From Candidatus Gastranaerophilales bacterium (GTDB lineage: Bacteria; Cyanobacteriota; Vampirovibrionia; Gastranaerophilales; Gastranaerophilaceae), in assembly GCA_900768915.1 (NCBI GenBank), contig CAAGEQ010000003.1, positions 1 to 43,884 on the forward strand: a stretch of DNA of 43,884 bases. Direction: 5' to 3'. A program made the position numbers and the translations under genes. The notes beneath the pieces were generated by a model that saw only the letters and a list, made by a program, of their open reading frames with translations, ran no database searches and was not told where the DNA came from. Positions 17,492-25,754 of the stretch are shown here, one piece after another (positions within the stretch are counted from its first letter, which is position 1; each line of letters starts with the position of its first letter).

Positions 17492-18297
17492 TGACAGGCC
17501 GAGTAATAGTAATAACTTCAGGTAAAGGTGGAGTTGGGAAAACTACAACTAGTGCAAATATCGGAACAGCACTTGCGAAGTTAGGGAATAAAGTTGTTTT
17601 ATTAGACACTGATATAGGATTAAGAAACCTTGATTTACTATTAGGTCTAGAAAATCGTATTGTATATACAATTGTTGATGTTGTTGAAGAACGTTGTAAA
17701 CTTAAACAAGCATTAGTTAGAGATAAAAAGAATCCTAACTTGTCATTATTAGCAGCCGCACAAACAAGAGATAAAACATCTGTTTCTTCAGAACAATTAA
17801 AAGAAATTTGTGATGAACTTAAGAAAACAAATGATTTTATTTTAGTAGATTGTCCAGCAGGTATTGAACAAGGTTTCCAGAATGCTGTTGCTGGTGCGAC
17901 TGAAGCAATTGTCGTTACAACTCCGGAAATGTCTGCCGTTAGAGACGCTGACAGAATTATTGGATTATTAGAAGCAAAAGAAGAAATTGAAAGTTATAAA
18001 CTTCTTTTAAACAGAGTTCGTCCACAATTGATTGAACAAAATGATATGATGAGTGTTGATGATGTTGTTGAAATTTTGTCATGTGACTTGCTAGGTGTAA
18101 TCCCAGAAGATACTCACATCATTACTTCTACAAACAAAGGTGAACCTATTGTTAATGATGAAGAAGCAATTGCTGGTAAAGCATATAGAAATGTAGCAAG
18201 AAGAATTATGGGAGAAGATATTCCTTTACTTGACTTAACTGAGCCAAAGGGATTTATCGATAAGATTAAAAACTTCTTTAAGAAAGGCAAGGTATAA
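17491..18297 (+). CDS. minD: Septum-site-determining ATPase MinD
   Basis: The 268-residue product is the membrane-cycling ATPase that recruits MinC and is released by MinE. It has the deviant Walker A motif (SGKGGVGKTT, about residues 10-19), a switch I region with DTDIGLRNLDLLLG, and Walker B at FILVDCPAGIE. The C-terminus (GFIDKIKNFFKKG) is the amphipathic membrane-targeting helix expected of MinD. It overlaps minC by one base and is followed two bases later by minE, so all three are made together. Length and motifs are ordinary, in contrast to the extended MinC and MinE. Confidence 0.97.
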   Translation: MTGRVIVITSGKGGVGKTTTSANIGTALAKLGNKVVLLDTDIGLRNLDLLLGLENRIVYTIVDVVEERCKLKQALVRDKKNPNLSLLAAAQTRDKTSVSSEQLKEICDELKKTNDFILVDCPAGIEQGFQNAVAGATEAIVVTTPEMSAVRDADRIIGLLEAKEEIESYKLLLNRVRPQLIEQNDMMSVDDVVEILSCDLLGVIPEDTHIITSTNKGEPIVNDEEAIAGKAYRNVARRIMGEDIPLLDLTEPKGFIDKIKNFFKKGKV

Positions 18298-18299
18298 TA

Positions 18300-18860
18300 A
18301 TGAAAGATATTTTTGCCAATCTTTATAATAAAGTTGTTAGTTTCTTTCATCAAACTGATAACGAAACATCTAGTGCAAAAGATGTTGCTTGTAATCGTTT
18401 AAAATTAGTTCTTATGCAAGATAGAACTAATCTTACTCCGGCGATTATGGATAGAATGAGAAAAGAACTTATTGAGTTGCTTTCAAAATATGTTGAACTT
18501 GATAAAGAACTTTTGGATTTAAACTTTGAGCATGAAGATAATCAAATGGCTTTAATGCTTTCTATTCCTGTTATCAGAGCAAAGAATGAAGAAGAAATCC
18601 AAGAAATGATTGATAAAGAGGAAGAAGAAAAGAAACTTCTTGAAGAAGCAGAGTCTGAAGAAAAAGATGATGATGAAGAAACGTCTGAAGATAGTGATGA
18701 AGACGACGATACTGACGAAGATGAAGACGATGAAACAGAAGAAGAAAAAATAGAAGATGAAATCGATGAAGAAGTAGAAGAAGTCGTAGAAGAATGTATC
18801 GAAGAAGAAGAAATTGAGGAAGAAACAGAAAAAAAATCTTCTAAAAAATCAAAAAAATAA
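18300..18860 (+). CDS. minE: Topological specificity factor MinE with hyper-acidic C-terminal extension
   Basis: The first 93 or so residues are a normal MinE: an N-terminal membrane/MinD-contact segment (DVACNRLKLVLMQDR, residues 28-42) and the dimerisation part ending in ALMLSIPVIRAK. MinE normally stops here at 80-100 residues. This one continues to 186. In residues 101-180 I count 51 Asp or Glu out of 80, and the last seven residues are a basic KSSKKSKK-like tip. The frame is open and uninterrupted, and a terminator follows 20 bases after the stop, so the extension looks genuine. Its role is unknown; electrostatic repulsion from acidic membrane or a binding surface are possible. Confidence 0.93.
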   Translation: MKDIFANLYNKVVSFFHQTDNETSSAKDVACNRLKLVLMQDRTNLTPAIMDRMRKELIELLSKYVELDKELLDLNFEHEDNQMALMLSIPVIRAKNEEEIQEMIDKEEEEKKLLEEAESEEKDDDEETSEDSDEDDDTDEDEDDETEEEKIEDEIDEEVEEVVEECIEEEEIEEETEKKSSKKSKK

Positions 18861-18880
18861 TATAAATAAATTTTTATAGT

Positions 18881-18918
18881 AAAAAGATGAGTTTCATAAG
18901 TTGAGGCTCATCTTTTTT
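18881..18918 (+). terminator. Terminator of minCDE
   Basis: AAAAAGATGAG pairs with CTCATCTTTTT around an imperfect upper stem, followed by a T run. Confidence 0.88.
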
Positions 18919-19008
18919 ATTAAAAATACTTAAAATAGAAATTTATCCTCTTTAAATTAACGATGTTTTGTGAGAAGATTAGTTTGTAAATAATGAAAGG
19001 ATTTAAAA

Positions 19009-20469
19009 ATGGAAGAAGTAAGAGTAAGAATTGCTCCATCACCAAGTGGAAACTTACACGTAGGAACTGCAAGAACAGCGTTATTTAACTATTTATTTGC
19101 AAAGAAAAACAATGGTAAATTTATATTAAGAATAGAAGATACTGATGCTGATAGAACTTCTCAAGAATATATTGATAATATTTTTGATAGTTTAAAAGCA
19201 TTAGGTTTGAATTGGGACGAAGGTCCAGATGTTGGTGGTCCTTATGGTCCTTATACACAATCTAAAAGATTTGATATTTATCCTAAATATATTCAACAAC
19301 TTTTAGATGCTGGTTATGCTTATGAATGTTTCTGCACTCCAGAAGAACTTGAAGCAGAAAAAGAAGAAGCAACTAAGAATAAAAAACCTTATGTATATTC
19401 AAAAAAATGTGTTAATTTAACAGAAGAAGAAAAAGCAAAACTTAGAGCAGAAGGTAGAAAACCTGCAATAAGATTTAATATTGAAAAAGCACAAAAAGCA
19501 TTTCACAATTCATCAATTCTTGAATTTGAAGACATCGTTAAAGGAAAATTGCACATGGATACAAATCTTTTAGGTGATTTTGTTATCCAAAAATCAAACG
19601 GTGCACCAACATACAACTATGCAGTTGTAATTGATGATATGTTAATGAAAATTTCTCACGTTATCAGAGGTGAAGATCATATTTCTAATACTTATAAACA
19701 AATTTTAATTTATGAAGCATTAGGAGCAGAAGTACCTAAATTTGGTCACTTAGGAATGATTTTAGCACCAGATAGAAGTAAATTATCTAAACGTCACGGT
19801 GCTACTGCTGTAAGTGATTTCGTTAAAGAAGGTTATTTAACAGATGCACTTATCAACTTTGTAGCATTACTTGGTTGGTCACCATCTGACGGTGAAGAAA
19901 TTAAAACTGTTGATGAAATTGCAAATGATTTCAGAATACATGAAATTTCTTCTTCAAACTCAATCTTTGAATATGACAAATTAAAATGGATGAATAGTCA
20001 TTATATTAAACAATTGCCAATGGCTGAATTAAAAGAAAAATTGATGCCATATTTAGAAAAATATGATTTATCAGAATTGACAGATGCTGAGTTTGATAAA
20101 ATGATTGAAATAACAAGAGAACCATTGGTATTATTATCAGATATTACTGATGCAGTTGCTTATTTCTTTGGAGATGATGTTGAATTCCAAGATAAGGCAA
20201 AAGAAACATTAGAAACTGAAATTTCTCAAAATGTATTGAAAGATTTTGTATCTTTGGCTAAAGATTGGGAATGGACTGATGAAAATCTTCATCATAAATT
20301 AGAACAATTTAGAGCAGATTGGAAAGAAAAAGGTGTTAAACCAAAAGTTACTATGTGGGCTATCAGAGCCGCTGTAACAGGTAGAACATTCGGTGCTGAC
20401 ATGGTTGGTATTCTTGATGTAATTGGTAAAGAAAAAACATTAGCCAGAGCAAATAAAGCAATTAAATAA
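19009..20469 (+). CDS. gltX: Glutamyl-tRNA synthetase
   Basis: The 486-residue product is a class I aminoacyl-tRNA synthetase charging tRNA-Glu (and tRNA-Gln in organisms that use the amidotransferase route). The HIGH motif appears as HVGT within SPSGNLHVGTARTALFNYL at residues 11-29, and KMSKS as KLSKR in APDRSKLSKRHGAT near residue 260. The GEDHISNTYKQ block is also intact. Length is normal. A GAAAGGA site precedes the ATG. It is a single gene between the minCDE terminator and its own terminator at 20491. Confidence 0.97.
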   Translation: MEEVRVRIAPSPSGNLHVGTARTALFNYLFAKKNNGKFILRIEDTDADRTSQEYIDNIFDSLKALGLNWDEGPDVGGPYGPYTQSKRFDIYPKYIQQLLDAGYAYECFCTPEELEAEKEEATKNKKPYVYSKKCVNLTEEEKAKLRAEGRKPAIRFNIEKAQKAFHNSSILEFEDIVKGKLHMDTNLLGDFVIQKSNGAPTYNYAVVIDDMLMKISHVIRGEDHISNTYKQILIYEALGAEVPKFGHLGMILAPDRSKLSKRHGATAVSDFVKEGYLTDALINFVALLGWSPSDGEEIKTVDEIANDFRIHEISSSNSIFEYDKLKWMNSHYIKQLPMAELKEKLMPYLEKYDLSELTDAEFDKMIEITREPLVLLSDITDAVAYFFGDDVEFQDKAKETLETEISQNVLKDFVSLAKDWEWTDENLHHKLEQFRADWKEKGVKPKVTMWAIRAAVTGRTFGADMVGILDVIGKEKTLARANKAIK

Positions 20470-20490
20470 TCTAATGTATGATAAATTAAA

Positions 20491-20525
20491 AGGGCTGTAA
20501 TTTAATAATTACGGCTCTTTTTATT
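20491..20525 (+). terminator. Terminator of gltX
   Basis: A 12-bp stem with two G-T pairs (20491-20502 with 20507-20518) followed by a T run. Confidence 0.85.
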
Positions 20526-20551
20526 TTTTTGAAAATTTATAAAAAAAATAC

Positions 20552-20579
20552 TTGCAAAAAAATCTTTGCCATGTATAAT
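20552..20579 (+). promoter_or_regulatory. Promoter of tRNA-Gly and probably rsmH
   Basis: TTGCAA (20552-20557) and a perfect TATAAT (20574-20579) with a 16-bp spacer, 10 bases before the tRNA. Confidence 0.8.
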
Positions 20580-20589
20580 TAAAAGTGTT

Positions 20590-20664
20590 GCGGGGGTAAT
20601 TCAGTGGTAGAATGCCTCCTTGCCAAGGAGGATGTCGCGAGTTCGAGCCTCGTCTCCCGCTCCA
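20590..20664 (+). tRNA. tRNA-Gly (GCC) with encoded CCA
   Basis: Acceptor GCGGGGG pairs with CTCCCGC (one G-T pair). The anticodon arm CCTCC-TTGCCAA-GGAGG carries GCC. The T loop is TTCGAGC. CCA at 20662-20664 is encoded, unlike the other four tRNAs in the window. Confidence 0.96.
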
Positions 20665-20672
20665 TTTAAAAT

Positions 20673-20696
20673 AGCACCGCATAGGTGCTTTTTTTA
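20673..20696 (+). terminator. Terminator after tRNA-Gly
   Basis: AGCACC and GGTGCT form a 6-bp stem with a 5-nt loop and a run of seven T. Readthrough would supply rsmH, for which I see no separate promoter. Confidence 0.75.
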
Positions 20697-20726
20697 TTGC
20701 AAAAAACTATTGCAAAGGAATATTTA

Positions 20727-21662
20727 ATGTCAGATTTTAATCATTATACAGTTATGAAAAATGAAGCAGTTGATGCCCTAAACTGCCGAGATGGTCTTAT
20801 ATATGTTGATTGTACATTAGGTGGTGGTGGGCATAGTGAACTTATTTTGCAACGAATATCTCCTAATGGAAGATTATTTTCTTTTGATATAGACGATGAT
20901 GCGATTGAATATGCTTCTGAACGTTTGAAGAATTACAAAAATCTGACAATAATAAAAGATTCTTATGTAAATATTAAATCTGTTATGAAATCTTATGGTA
21001 TTGAAAAAATAACAGGTGGTGTGTTGCTTGATTTGGGTGCATCATATCATCAATTAACAAAGCAAGAGAGAGGGTTTTCGTTTTTAAAAGAAGCACCATT
21101 AGATATGCGATTTAATATGGAAAGTGATTTTTCTGCTTATGACGTAATCAATGGGTATAAAGAAGATGAACTTGTTAGAATTTTTAGTGAATATGGTGAG
21201 GAAAGATTTTCTAAACGTATAGCAAAGGCAATTGTAAACAAACGTTTACAATCACCAATCAAGACTACTACTGAATTAGCCGATTTAATCGTTAAATCAA
21301 CACCAAGAATAAAAACCTCTATTCACCCAGCAACAAGGGTATTTCAGGCTATTAGAATTGAAGTTAATAATGAATTAAAAAATGTTAAAAAAGTTTTATC
21401 TGATGTATTGGATTTATTAGACAATGGTGCTATAATATCTGTAATTAGTTTTCATTCTCTTGAAGATAGGATTGTGAAAAGATTATTCAAGTTTGAAGCA
21501 CAGAAGTGTAGATGTAATGAGATGATATGTAAGTGTCAACCTCCACGAATTGAACTTGTTAATCGTAAACCAATAATAGCCTCAGATGAGGAAATTAAAA
21601 TTAATCCTCCGTCAAGGAGTGCAAAATTAAGAGTTGTTAAATGTATAAAACAAACGAAATAG
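20727..21662 (+). CDS. rsmH: 16S rRNA (cytosine1402-N4)-methyltransferase
   Basis: The product (311 residues from the chosen start) is RsmH/MraW, which methylates N4 of C1402 in the 16S rRNA P site using SAM. Marks are HYTVMKNEAVDAL, the SAM-binding DCTLGGGGHSELIL, LLDLGASYHQL, the long ATRVFQAIRIEVNNEL block, and FHSLEDRIVKRLF. I put the start at 20727 because AAAGGA lies 8 bases upstream and the family begins near this point. An earlier in-frame codon would fall inside the tRNA terminator. The FtsL-like gene follows at 12 bases, the usual order at the head of division and cell wall clusters. Confidence 0.96.
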   Translation: MSDFNHYTVMKNEAVDALNCRDGLIYVDCTLGGGGHSELILQRISPNGRLFSFDIDDDAIEYASERLKNYKNLTIIKDSYVNIKSVMKSYGIEKITGGVLLDLGASYHQLTKQERGFSFLKEAPLDMRFNMESDFSAYDVINGYKEDELVRIFSEYGEERFSKRIAKAIVNKRLQSPIKTTTELADLIVKSTPRIKTSIHPATRVFQAIRIEVNNELKNVKKVLSDVLDLLDNGAIISVISFHSLEDRIVKRLFKFEAQKCRCNEMICKCQPPRIELVNRKPIIASDEEIKINPPSRSAKLRVVKCIKQTK

Positions 21663-21674
21663 CGAGTTAGTAAT

Positions 21675-22154
21675 TTGAAAAATAATCGTATTGCAAATAG
21701 ACAAAACAGTAGACCACTTCCTGAATACAATGTACGTTATGCTTCAGAAACAGTGCATCGTCCCCAACCTAATCAAATTATTAATGGTTATTTCCCGAAA
21801 GCGAGTTCAGTTAAAGCAATGGCTATAAAAAAAGTAAATAATACATTATGTGGTTTATTGCTATGTGCAATCTTTATTTCTGCTGTCAGTTATTATTTTG
21901 TTGTATCTAGTGAAATCAAATTAAATGAATACAGTCGTGCTACGTTACTTTTAAATGTCGAAAATGCTGAATTGCAAAATAAATTAGATAGATTAAAATC
22001 ATTCAATAATGTTGATTTAACAATGCAAAAAAGTAATTTACTTCAAAAACCAGAAAAAGTAATTGAAGCAACTGAAGTTAATACCACAACTACACAAAGT
22101 CCAAAAAATAATATTCAAGCCGTTAAACCAAAAGCTTGGACAATTGGATACTAA
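21675..22154 (+). CDS. FtsL-like bitopic cell-division protein
   Basis: The 159-residue protein has a polar N-terminal part, one membrane segment (about residues 57-76, LCGLLLCAIFISAVSYYFVV), and then a heptad-like stretch (LLLNVENAELQNKLDRLKSF) suited to a coiled coil. That plan and its place directly after rsmH match FtsL, which with FtsB and FtsQ activates septal peptidoglycan synthesis. Sequence identity to FtsL is always low, so the assignment rests on architecture and position. The likely start is a TTG at 21675; a downstream ATG near residue 48 is an alternative that keeps the membrane segment. The tail after residue 115 is Thr/Pro/Lys-rich and unremarkable. Confidence 0.68.
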   Translation: MKNNRIANRQNSRPLPEYNVRYASETVHRPQPNQIINGYFPKASSVKAMAIKKVNNTLCGLLLCAIFISAVSYYFVVSSEIKLNEYSRATLLLNVENAELQNKLDRLKSFNNVDLTMQKSNLLQKPEKVIEATEVNTTTTQSPKNNIQAVKPKAWTIGY

Positions 22155-22203
22155 CTTTTAGATTTAATTAGCAAATTTTAATTTTACGTGTTTTGAAATT
22201 AAT

Positions 22204-22800
22204 ATGATGAATGTTATTAATACCCCTAAGTTATCTACTCAAAACTTACGTAGTGGTGAAAAGGTTTTAAAGCAATTTAAACAAGAATTTCCGTATCTTC
22301 GTTCAAATACAAGGATAAATTTAGAGTTATTTAATCATAAAGATAATGAAAATATAACATCTTTGACTCCTAAATTAAAAGGACGTGCATCAATGACTGG
22401 GTTTAAGATTTATATGATACGACAACAGTATGCAGGTGCAAAAGATAAGATAGGGTTTTTAACTTCTGCGGTTAAGAAAGAGAAAAGTGCAAACTGTGCG
22501 GAGTGTGCAATTTTGATGCATGATAAATTAGCGCAGAACGGTATTAAATCACAGAATGTAAGATTAAATATTCAAAATAATGTAGATAAATCAAATAGAA
22601 ATCATGCATTTACCGTATTTGGATTAGATAAAAATGCTAATATATCAAAGCCTCACACTTGGGGCAAAAATGCAATTATCGTTGATGGTTGGGCAAACAT
22701 TGCAAAAAAAGCACAAGAAGGTGTTGAATATTTAAAACAATTATTCCAATTAAACACAAAGGAAGAAACTTGTGTATTTGAACCTTTTCGAAATATCTAA
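22204..22800 (+). CDS. Putative papain/transglutaminase-fold protein (Cys-His-Asp)
   Basis: I cannot assign this 198-residue protein to a named family. It shows three well-spaced segments that resemble a Cys-protease or deamidase triad: SANCAECAILMHDKL with Cys98 at the start of a helix, NRNHAFTVFGL with His134 leading a strand, and NAIIVDGWAN with Asp161 at a strand end. The same pattern is seen in papain-like, transglutaminase and toxin-deamidase domains. No signal peptide or membrane segment is present. It sits 49 bases after the FtsL-like gene with no strong ribosome binding site. It may be a cytoplasmic enzyme or a secreted effector. Function not shown. Confidence 0.55.
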   Translation: MMNVINTPKLSTQNLRSGEKVLKQFKQEFPYLRSNTRINLELFNHKDNENITSLTPKLKGRASMTGFKIYMIRQQYAGAKDKIGFLTSAVKKEKSANCAECAILMHDKLAQNGIKSQNVRLNIQNNVDKSNRNHAFTVFGLDKNANISKPHTWGKNAIIVDGWANIAKKAQEGVEYLKQLFQLNTKEETCVFEPFRNI

Positions 22801-22889
22801 TGACAATAATATATAATATAATTGTAAAATATATTATAATTTATATTAAAGTATGAATAGACTGTTTAATGGATAAAACCTAATAGAAT

Positions 22890-22918
22890 TTGTGCTAGAA
22901 TACACGATGAGATATAGT
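22890..22918 (+). promoter_or_regulatory. Possible promoter of the gene at 22936
   Basis: TTGTGC (22890-22895) and TATAGT (22913-22918) with a 17-bp spacer, ending 17 bases before the start codon. The leader would be very short. Confidence 0.4.
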
Positions 22919-22935
22919 ATAAAAGGGCGATTTAT

Positions 22936-25155
22936 ATGAATATTATTGAAGTCAAAAACAATTTAGTAAAATTATGCTACGAAGATGAACTTGTTTTATC
23001 AGGTTTTATTAAAATAGATGATACAAACAAATCATACATTGCACAAATTCTACACCTAGAAGCAACACGTATAGGTAAAGTTGCAATAGCAAAAATAATA
23101 TTCAATTATAATAATGGAATATCAGCATACGACGGTTCTATCCCATCGCTTCGTGCAGAACTTCAACCTGTTGATACATCAATTTTATTAGAAACGTTAG
23201 ACAAAACTAACCCTCTTAATCTTGGTAAATTAGCAGAACAAAAACACAATATTATAGTAAATCTTGACGTATTAAAAGACAACCCAATAATATGTGCAGA
23301 AAAGTTCTTCACAACAAAAGTCCTTTTAAACAATTTTGCTCTACAACTTCAAGCAAGAAAACAAAAAATCGTTGTTTTTGATACATCTGGAATATTTAAA
23401 ACAAACAAATTAACAATCACAAAAGATTTCAAATTACCATTAAACAGTTCAACAATTAATTATATCTATGAAAAAGGCTTTGTTGATGCAACTGCAGAAA
23501 GCAAAGCAATGATTCAAGCAATCTTTGAAGAACTTAGTGAATACTCAAAAACAGTAGAATTTATTCCGTTTGATACATTCAAAGCCGTTGTTGATTCTGA
23601 ATTTATGCGAACCAAACTAATCCAATTAGTAATCTTAAAAAATAAAATCAAACAAATTCGTGATTGGAACGTATTCGCACAAAATGAAACTGAATTTAAC
23701 ATTTTAAAAGAAAAATTTAAAAAAGATGAAACAATCGTTATCGACATATCTTGTCTAAAAGAAAGTCTACAAAAAGAATGCATCAAATACGTATATTCTG
23801 TATTAAAAGAAATTGATGCTGAATTTTATGCATTCACTCCATTGTCTAATGATAACTCAGATAAATTCTTACTAAAACAAATTATTGATACAGAAAATGT
23901 ACACACAACAACAATTTGTGGATATGACTACAAATTTGTTAATGAACTAAAAAAACGTTCTAAAAACATGTTAATGTTCACACCACTAAAACAACAACGT
24001 GACTTTGGTGGTTATAACATCTTCTTGCAAAAACTTGCAGAAGATGAATTCATTGCTTACGGCAAAATGACAAAATTTGTACCTCTAATTGGTAAACTTC
24101 ACCAACTAAGTACAAGCGAAATCTACATACCAAAAGTAAAAGAAACTATTCAACAAATACAACAACCTACTATTGAACCAAAACCAATAGTAGAACCAGT
24201 GATTACAAATAAAACACCAATAGTTGAACCTCAAATAGAAACACCTGTTCAATCAATTGAACAACCTAATAAACCTATTACAGAAGAAGAAGTTCAACCA
24301 ATACCTGTTGAACCTGTTCAAATAGAAGAACCACAATCTGAACCTGTTCAAGAAATTCAACCTCAACCACAAGAAGAAACTGAAAAAGAACAAGTTGCAG
24401 AACCAGTTCAACAACCTACTTTGACATTTGTTGATGATGAGGAAGAAAACGAAGAAGAAATTATACAAGAAACTCAGGTAACTCAACCAGAACAACCTGT
24501 ACAAGAAGAACCTATCGTTAAAGAAGTTCAACCTACACCAGTAGAAGAAATTACAGAAGTTCCTGTTGAGCAACCAATTCAACCCCAAGTTGAACCTCAG
24601 CCTGTTGCTAATGAAGTAGAAGCAGCATTGAACGAAGTACCTGACATTGAAGATGACGAAGAATTGTCAGATGATGATTTAGATATGATTGAAGAATTGT
24701 CTAAACCTGATGAAGAAATTCAAGCAATAAATCCTGTTGAGCCACAAATTGAACCTCAACAAGAACCAGTTCAAGAAATTAAGCCACAACCTCAACAAAA
24801 CGTTCGACCTGAGCCACAACCTCAGCCTCAAGTTCAACCTCAACCACAGGCTGAACATCCTGTTGATAAAGAAATTCAAAATGCACAAATGCCAAATGTT
24901 GCAACTCCTGAACCACTTCAAACACGTGCAAATACAACACATGTAGTACCTGATTATCCATCAAATATACCTGATGAAGACAAGGTTAAAAGTGATGTTA
25001 TCCAACAAGGTGACAGAGTAATGCACCAAGAGTTTGGCGAAGGTGTAGTTGAAAAAATGATTAACTACGGTGACAAATTGTTATGTTCAGTAAACTTTGC
25101 AAGTGTTGGCAGAAGATTGCTAAACCCTGAAATTTCAGAAATGAAAAAGATATAA
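22936..25155 (+). CDS. HerA-like protein without a P-loop, fused to a PcrA-type C-terminal domain
   Basis: The 739-residue protein has three parts. Residues 1 to about 400 resemble a HerA/DUF87 ATPase: a beta-rich start (LVLSGFIKIDD) like the HAS barrel, and KIVVFDTSGIF at about 144-154 in the place of the strand after Walker A. The expected Gly-Lys-Thr loop is replaced by CAEKFFTTKVLLNN, so ATP binding by the usual route is doubtful. Residues from about 405 to 685 are a Gln/Pro/Glu/Val-rich low-complexity linker. The last 50 residues (GDRVMHQEFGEGVVEKM, then LLNPEISEMKKI) match the Tudor-like C-terminal domain of UvrD/PcrA helicases. It stands alone. The fold assignment is by eye. Confidence 0.6.
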   Translation: MNIIEVKNNLVKLCYEDELVLSGFIKIDDTNKSYIAQILHLEATRIGKVAIAKIIFNYNNGISAYDGSIPSLRAELQPVDTSILLETLDKTNPLNLGKLAEQKHNIIVNLDVLKDNPIICAEKFFTTKVLLNNFALQLQARKQKIVVFDTSGIFKTNKLTITKDFKLPLNSSTINYIYEKGFVDATAESKAMIQAIFEELSEYSKTVEFIPFDTFKAVVDSEFMRTKLIQLVILKNKIKQIRDWNVFAQNETEFNILKEKFKKDETIVIDISCLKESLQKECIKYVYSVLKEIDAEFYAFTPLSNDNSDKFLLKQIIDTENVHTTTICGYDYKFVNELKKRSKNMLMFTPLKQQRDFGGYNIFLQKLAEDEFIAYGKMTKFVPLIGKLHQLSTSEIYIPKVKETIQQIQQPTIEPKPIVEPVITNKTPIVEPQIETPVQSIEQPNKPITEEEVQPIPVEPVQIEEPQSEPVQEIQPQPQEETEKEQVAEPVQQPTLTFVDDEEENEEEIIQETQVTQPEQPVQEEPIVKEVQPTPVEEITEVPVEQPIQPQVEPQPVANEVEAALNEVPDIEDDEELSDDDLDMIEELSKPDEEIQAINPVEPQIEPQQEPVQEIKPQPQQNVRPEPQPQPQVQPQPQAEHPVDKEIQNAQMPNVATPEPLQTRANTTHVVPDYPSNIPDEDKVKSDVIQQGDRVMHQEFGEGVVEKMINYGDKLLCSVNFASVGRRLLNPEISEMKKI

Positions 25156-25230
25156 TCGATAAAGTAATAGATACTTCGGTTAAAGTCTAGTATGCCAGAG
25201 ATTTTGTCATTACGTTTAATATCTCTTTAT

Positions 25231-25425
25231 AAATAGATGCTGAAACAAGTTCGGAATGACTCTATACTGGATTACTTCGTCGTTCATTCCTTTAGATTAT
25301 TCGGCTGGTCGCAGAAGCGTGATTCTGCTCCACGTTACAGGCTAGGCTACGTCGTTGCCACTTTTTACAAAATAATACTTAATTATTTTGCTCGGCAGAG
25401 TCGAAAATCTACTTCTCTCAGTGAC
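25231..25425 (+). repeat. Intergenic repeat B, copy 1
   Basis: This segment matches the reverse complement of 43624-43825 over most of its length, with substitutions and small indels. Landmarks shared are ACTTCGTCGTT, GGCTGGTCGCAGAA, CAGGCTAGGCTACGTCGT and GCTCGGCAGAGTCG. Confidence 0.85.
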
Positions 25426-25533
25426 GTATTTATTATTTGTTGTTGAAAACAACACAGTAGGCACGAAAACATAAACGAAACCCTATAGCGAATTTGTTTG
25501 AGTGATTTTGAAACATTTAAAATATACAAAATC

Positions 25534-25682
25534 ACGAGTTATTCGCTTCAATGGTTGAGTGCTAATTTTTTCGTGACTACTCTTGCGTGCCTTTTCTTTC
25601 TTTTTCTACTGTTTTCTTTCTTTGGGCTTCGCAACTCCGAAAGAAAGAAAACAGTTATAATAATATAATCAAAAAATGTTGC
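25534..25682 (+). repeat. Intergenic repeat A, copy 2
   Basis: Near-identical to 1-150. It keeps the 16-bp perfect inverted repeat (25608-25623 with 25640-25655). A further inverted pair, TCACGA at 25533 and TCGTGA at 25571, suggests a second stem. Confidence 0.87.
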
Positions 25683-25703
25683 TATATAATTTAACAGTTA
25701 TAG

Positions 25704-25720
25704 GTCAGGCTCTGCCTGAC
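25704..25720. repeat. Palindrome of family C (GTCAGGC-TCT-GCCTGAC)
   Basis: Perfect 7-bp arms. The following 25 or so AT-rich bases are also similar to those after the copy at 43557. Confidence 0.7.
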
Positions 25721-25754
25721 AAAATATAAATATAAATTGTTAAATTTAAAGAAA

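Larger units (their letters stand above)
25156..25754. repeat. Noncoding repeat island (B, A, C families)
   Basis: About 600 bases without a supported gene. In order it carries a hybrid palindrome (25237-25257), repeat B (25231-25425), an inverted repeat GTGATTTTG/CAAAATCAC (25502-25510 with 25527-25535), repeat A copy 2 (25534-25682), and the family C palindrome (25704-25720). A 69-codon frame inside repeat B is not taken as a gene. Confidence 0.8.

Noticed and set aside
24253..24964. Several long frames on both strands within the 22936-25155 gene
   Set aside because: They are produced by the repetitive Gln/Pro/Glu codons of the linker and have no start signals.
25237..25446. A 69-codon open frame in the repeat island
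   Set aside because: It lies inside repeat B and its palindrome, has no ribosome binding site or recognisable domain, and is disrupted in the inverted copy.
25704..25720. Family C palindrome as the terminator of ricT
   Set aside because: Read on the minus strand it is not followed by a T run, and related copies lie where no transcript ends.
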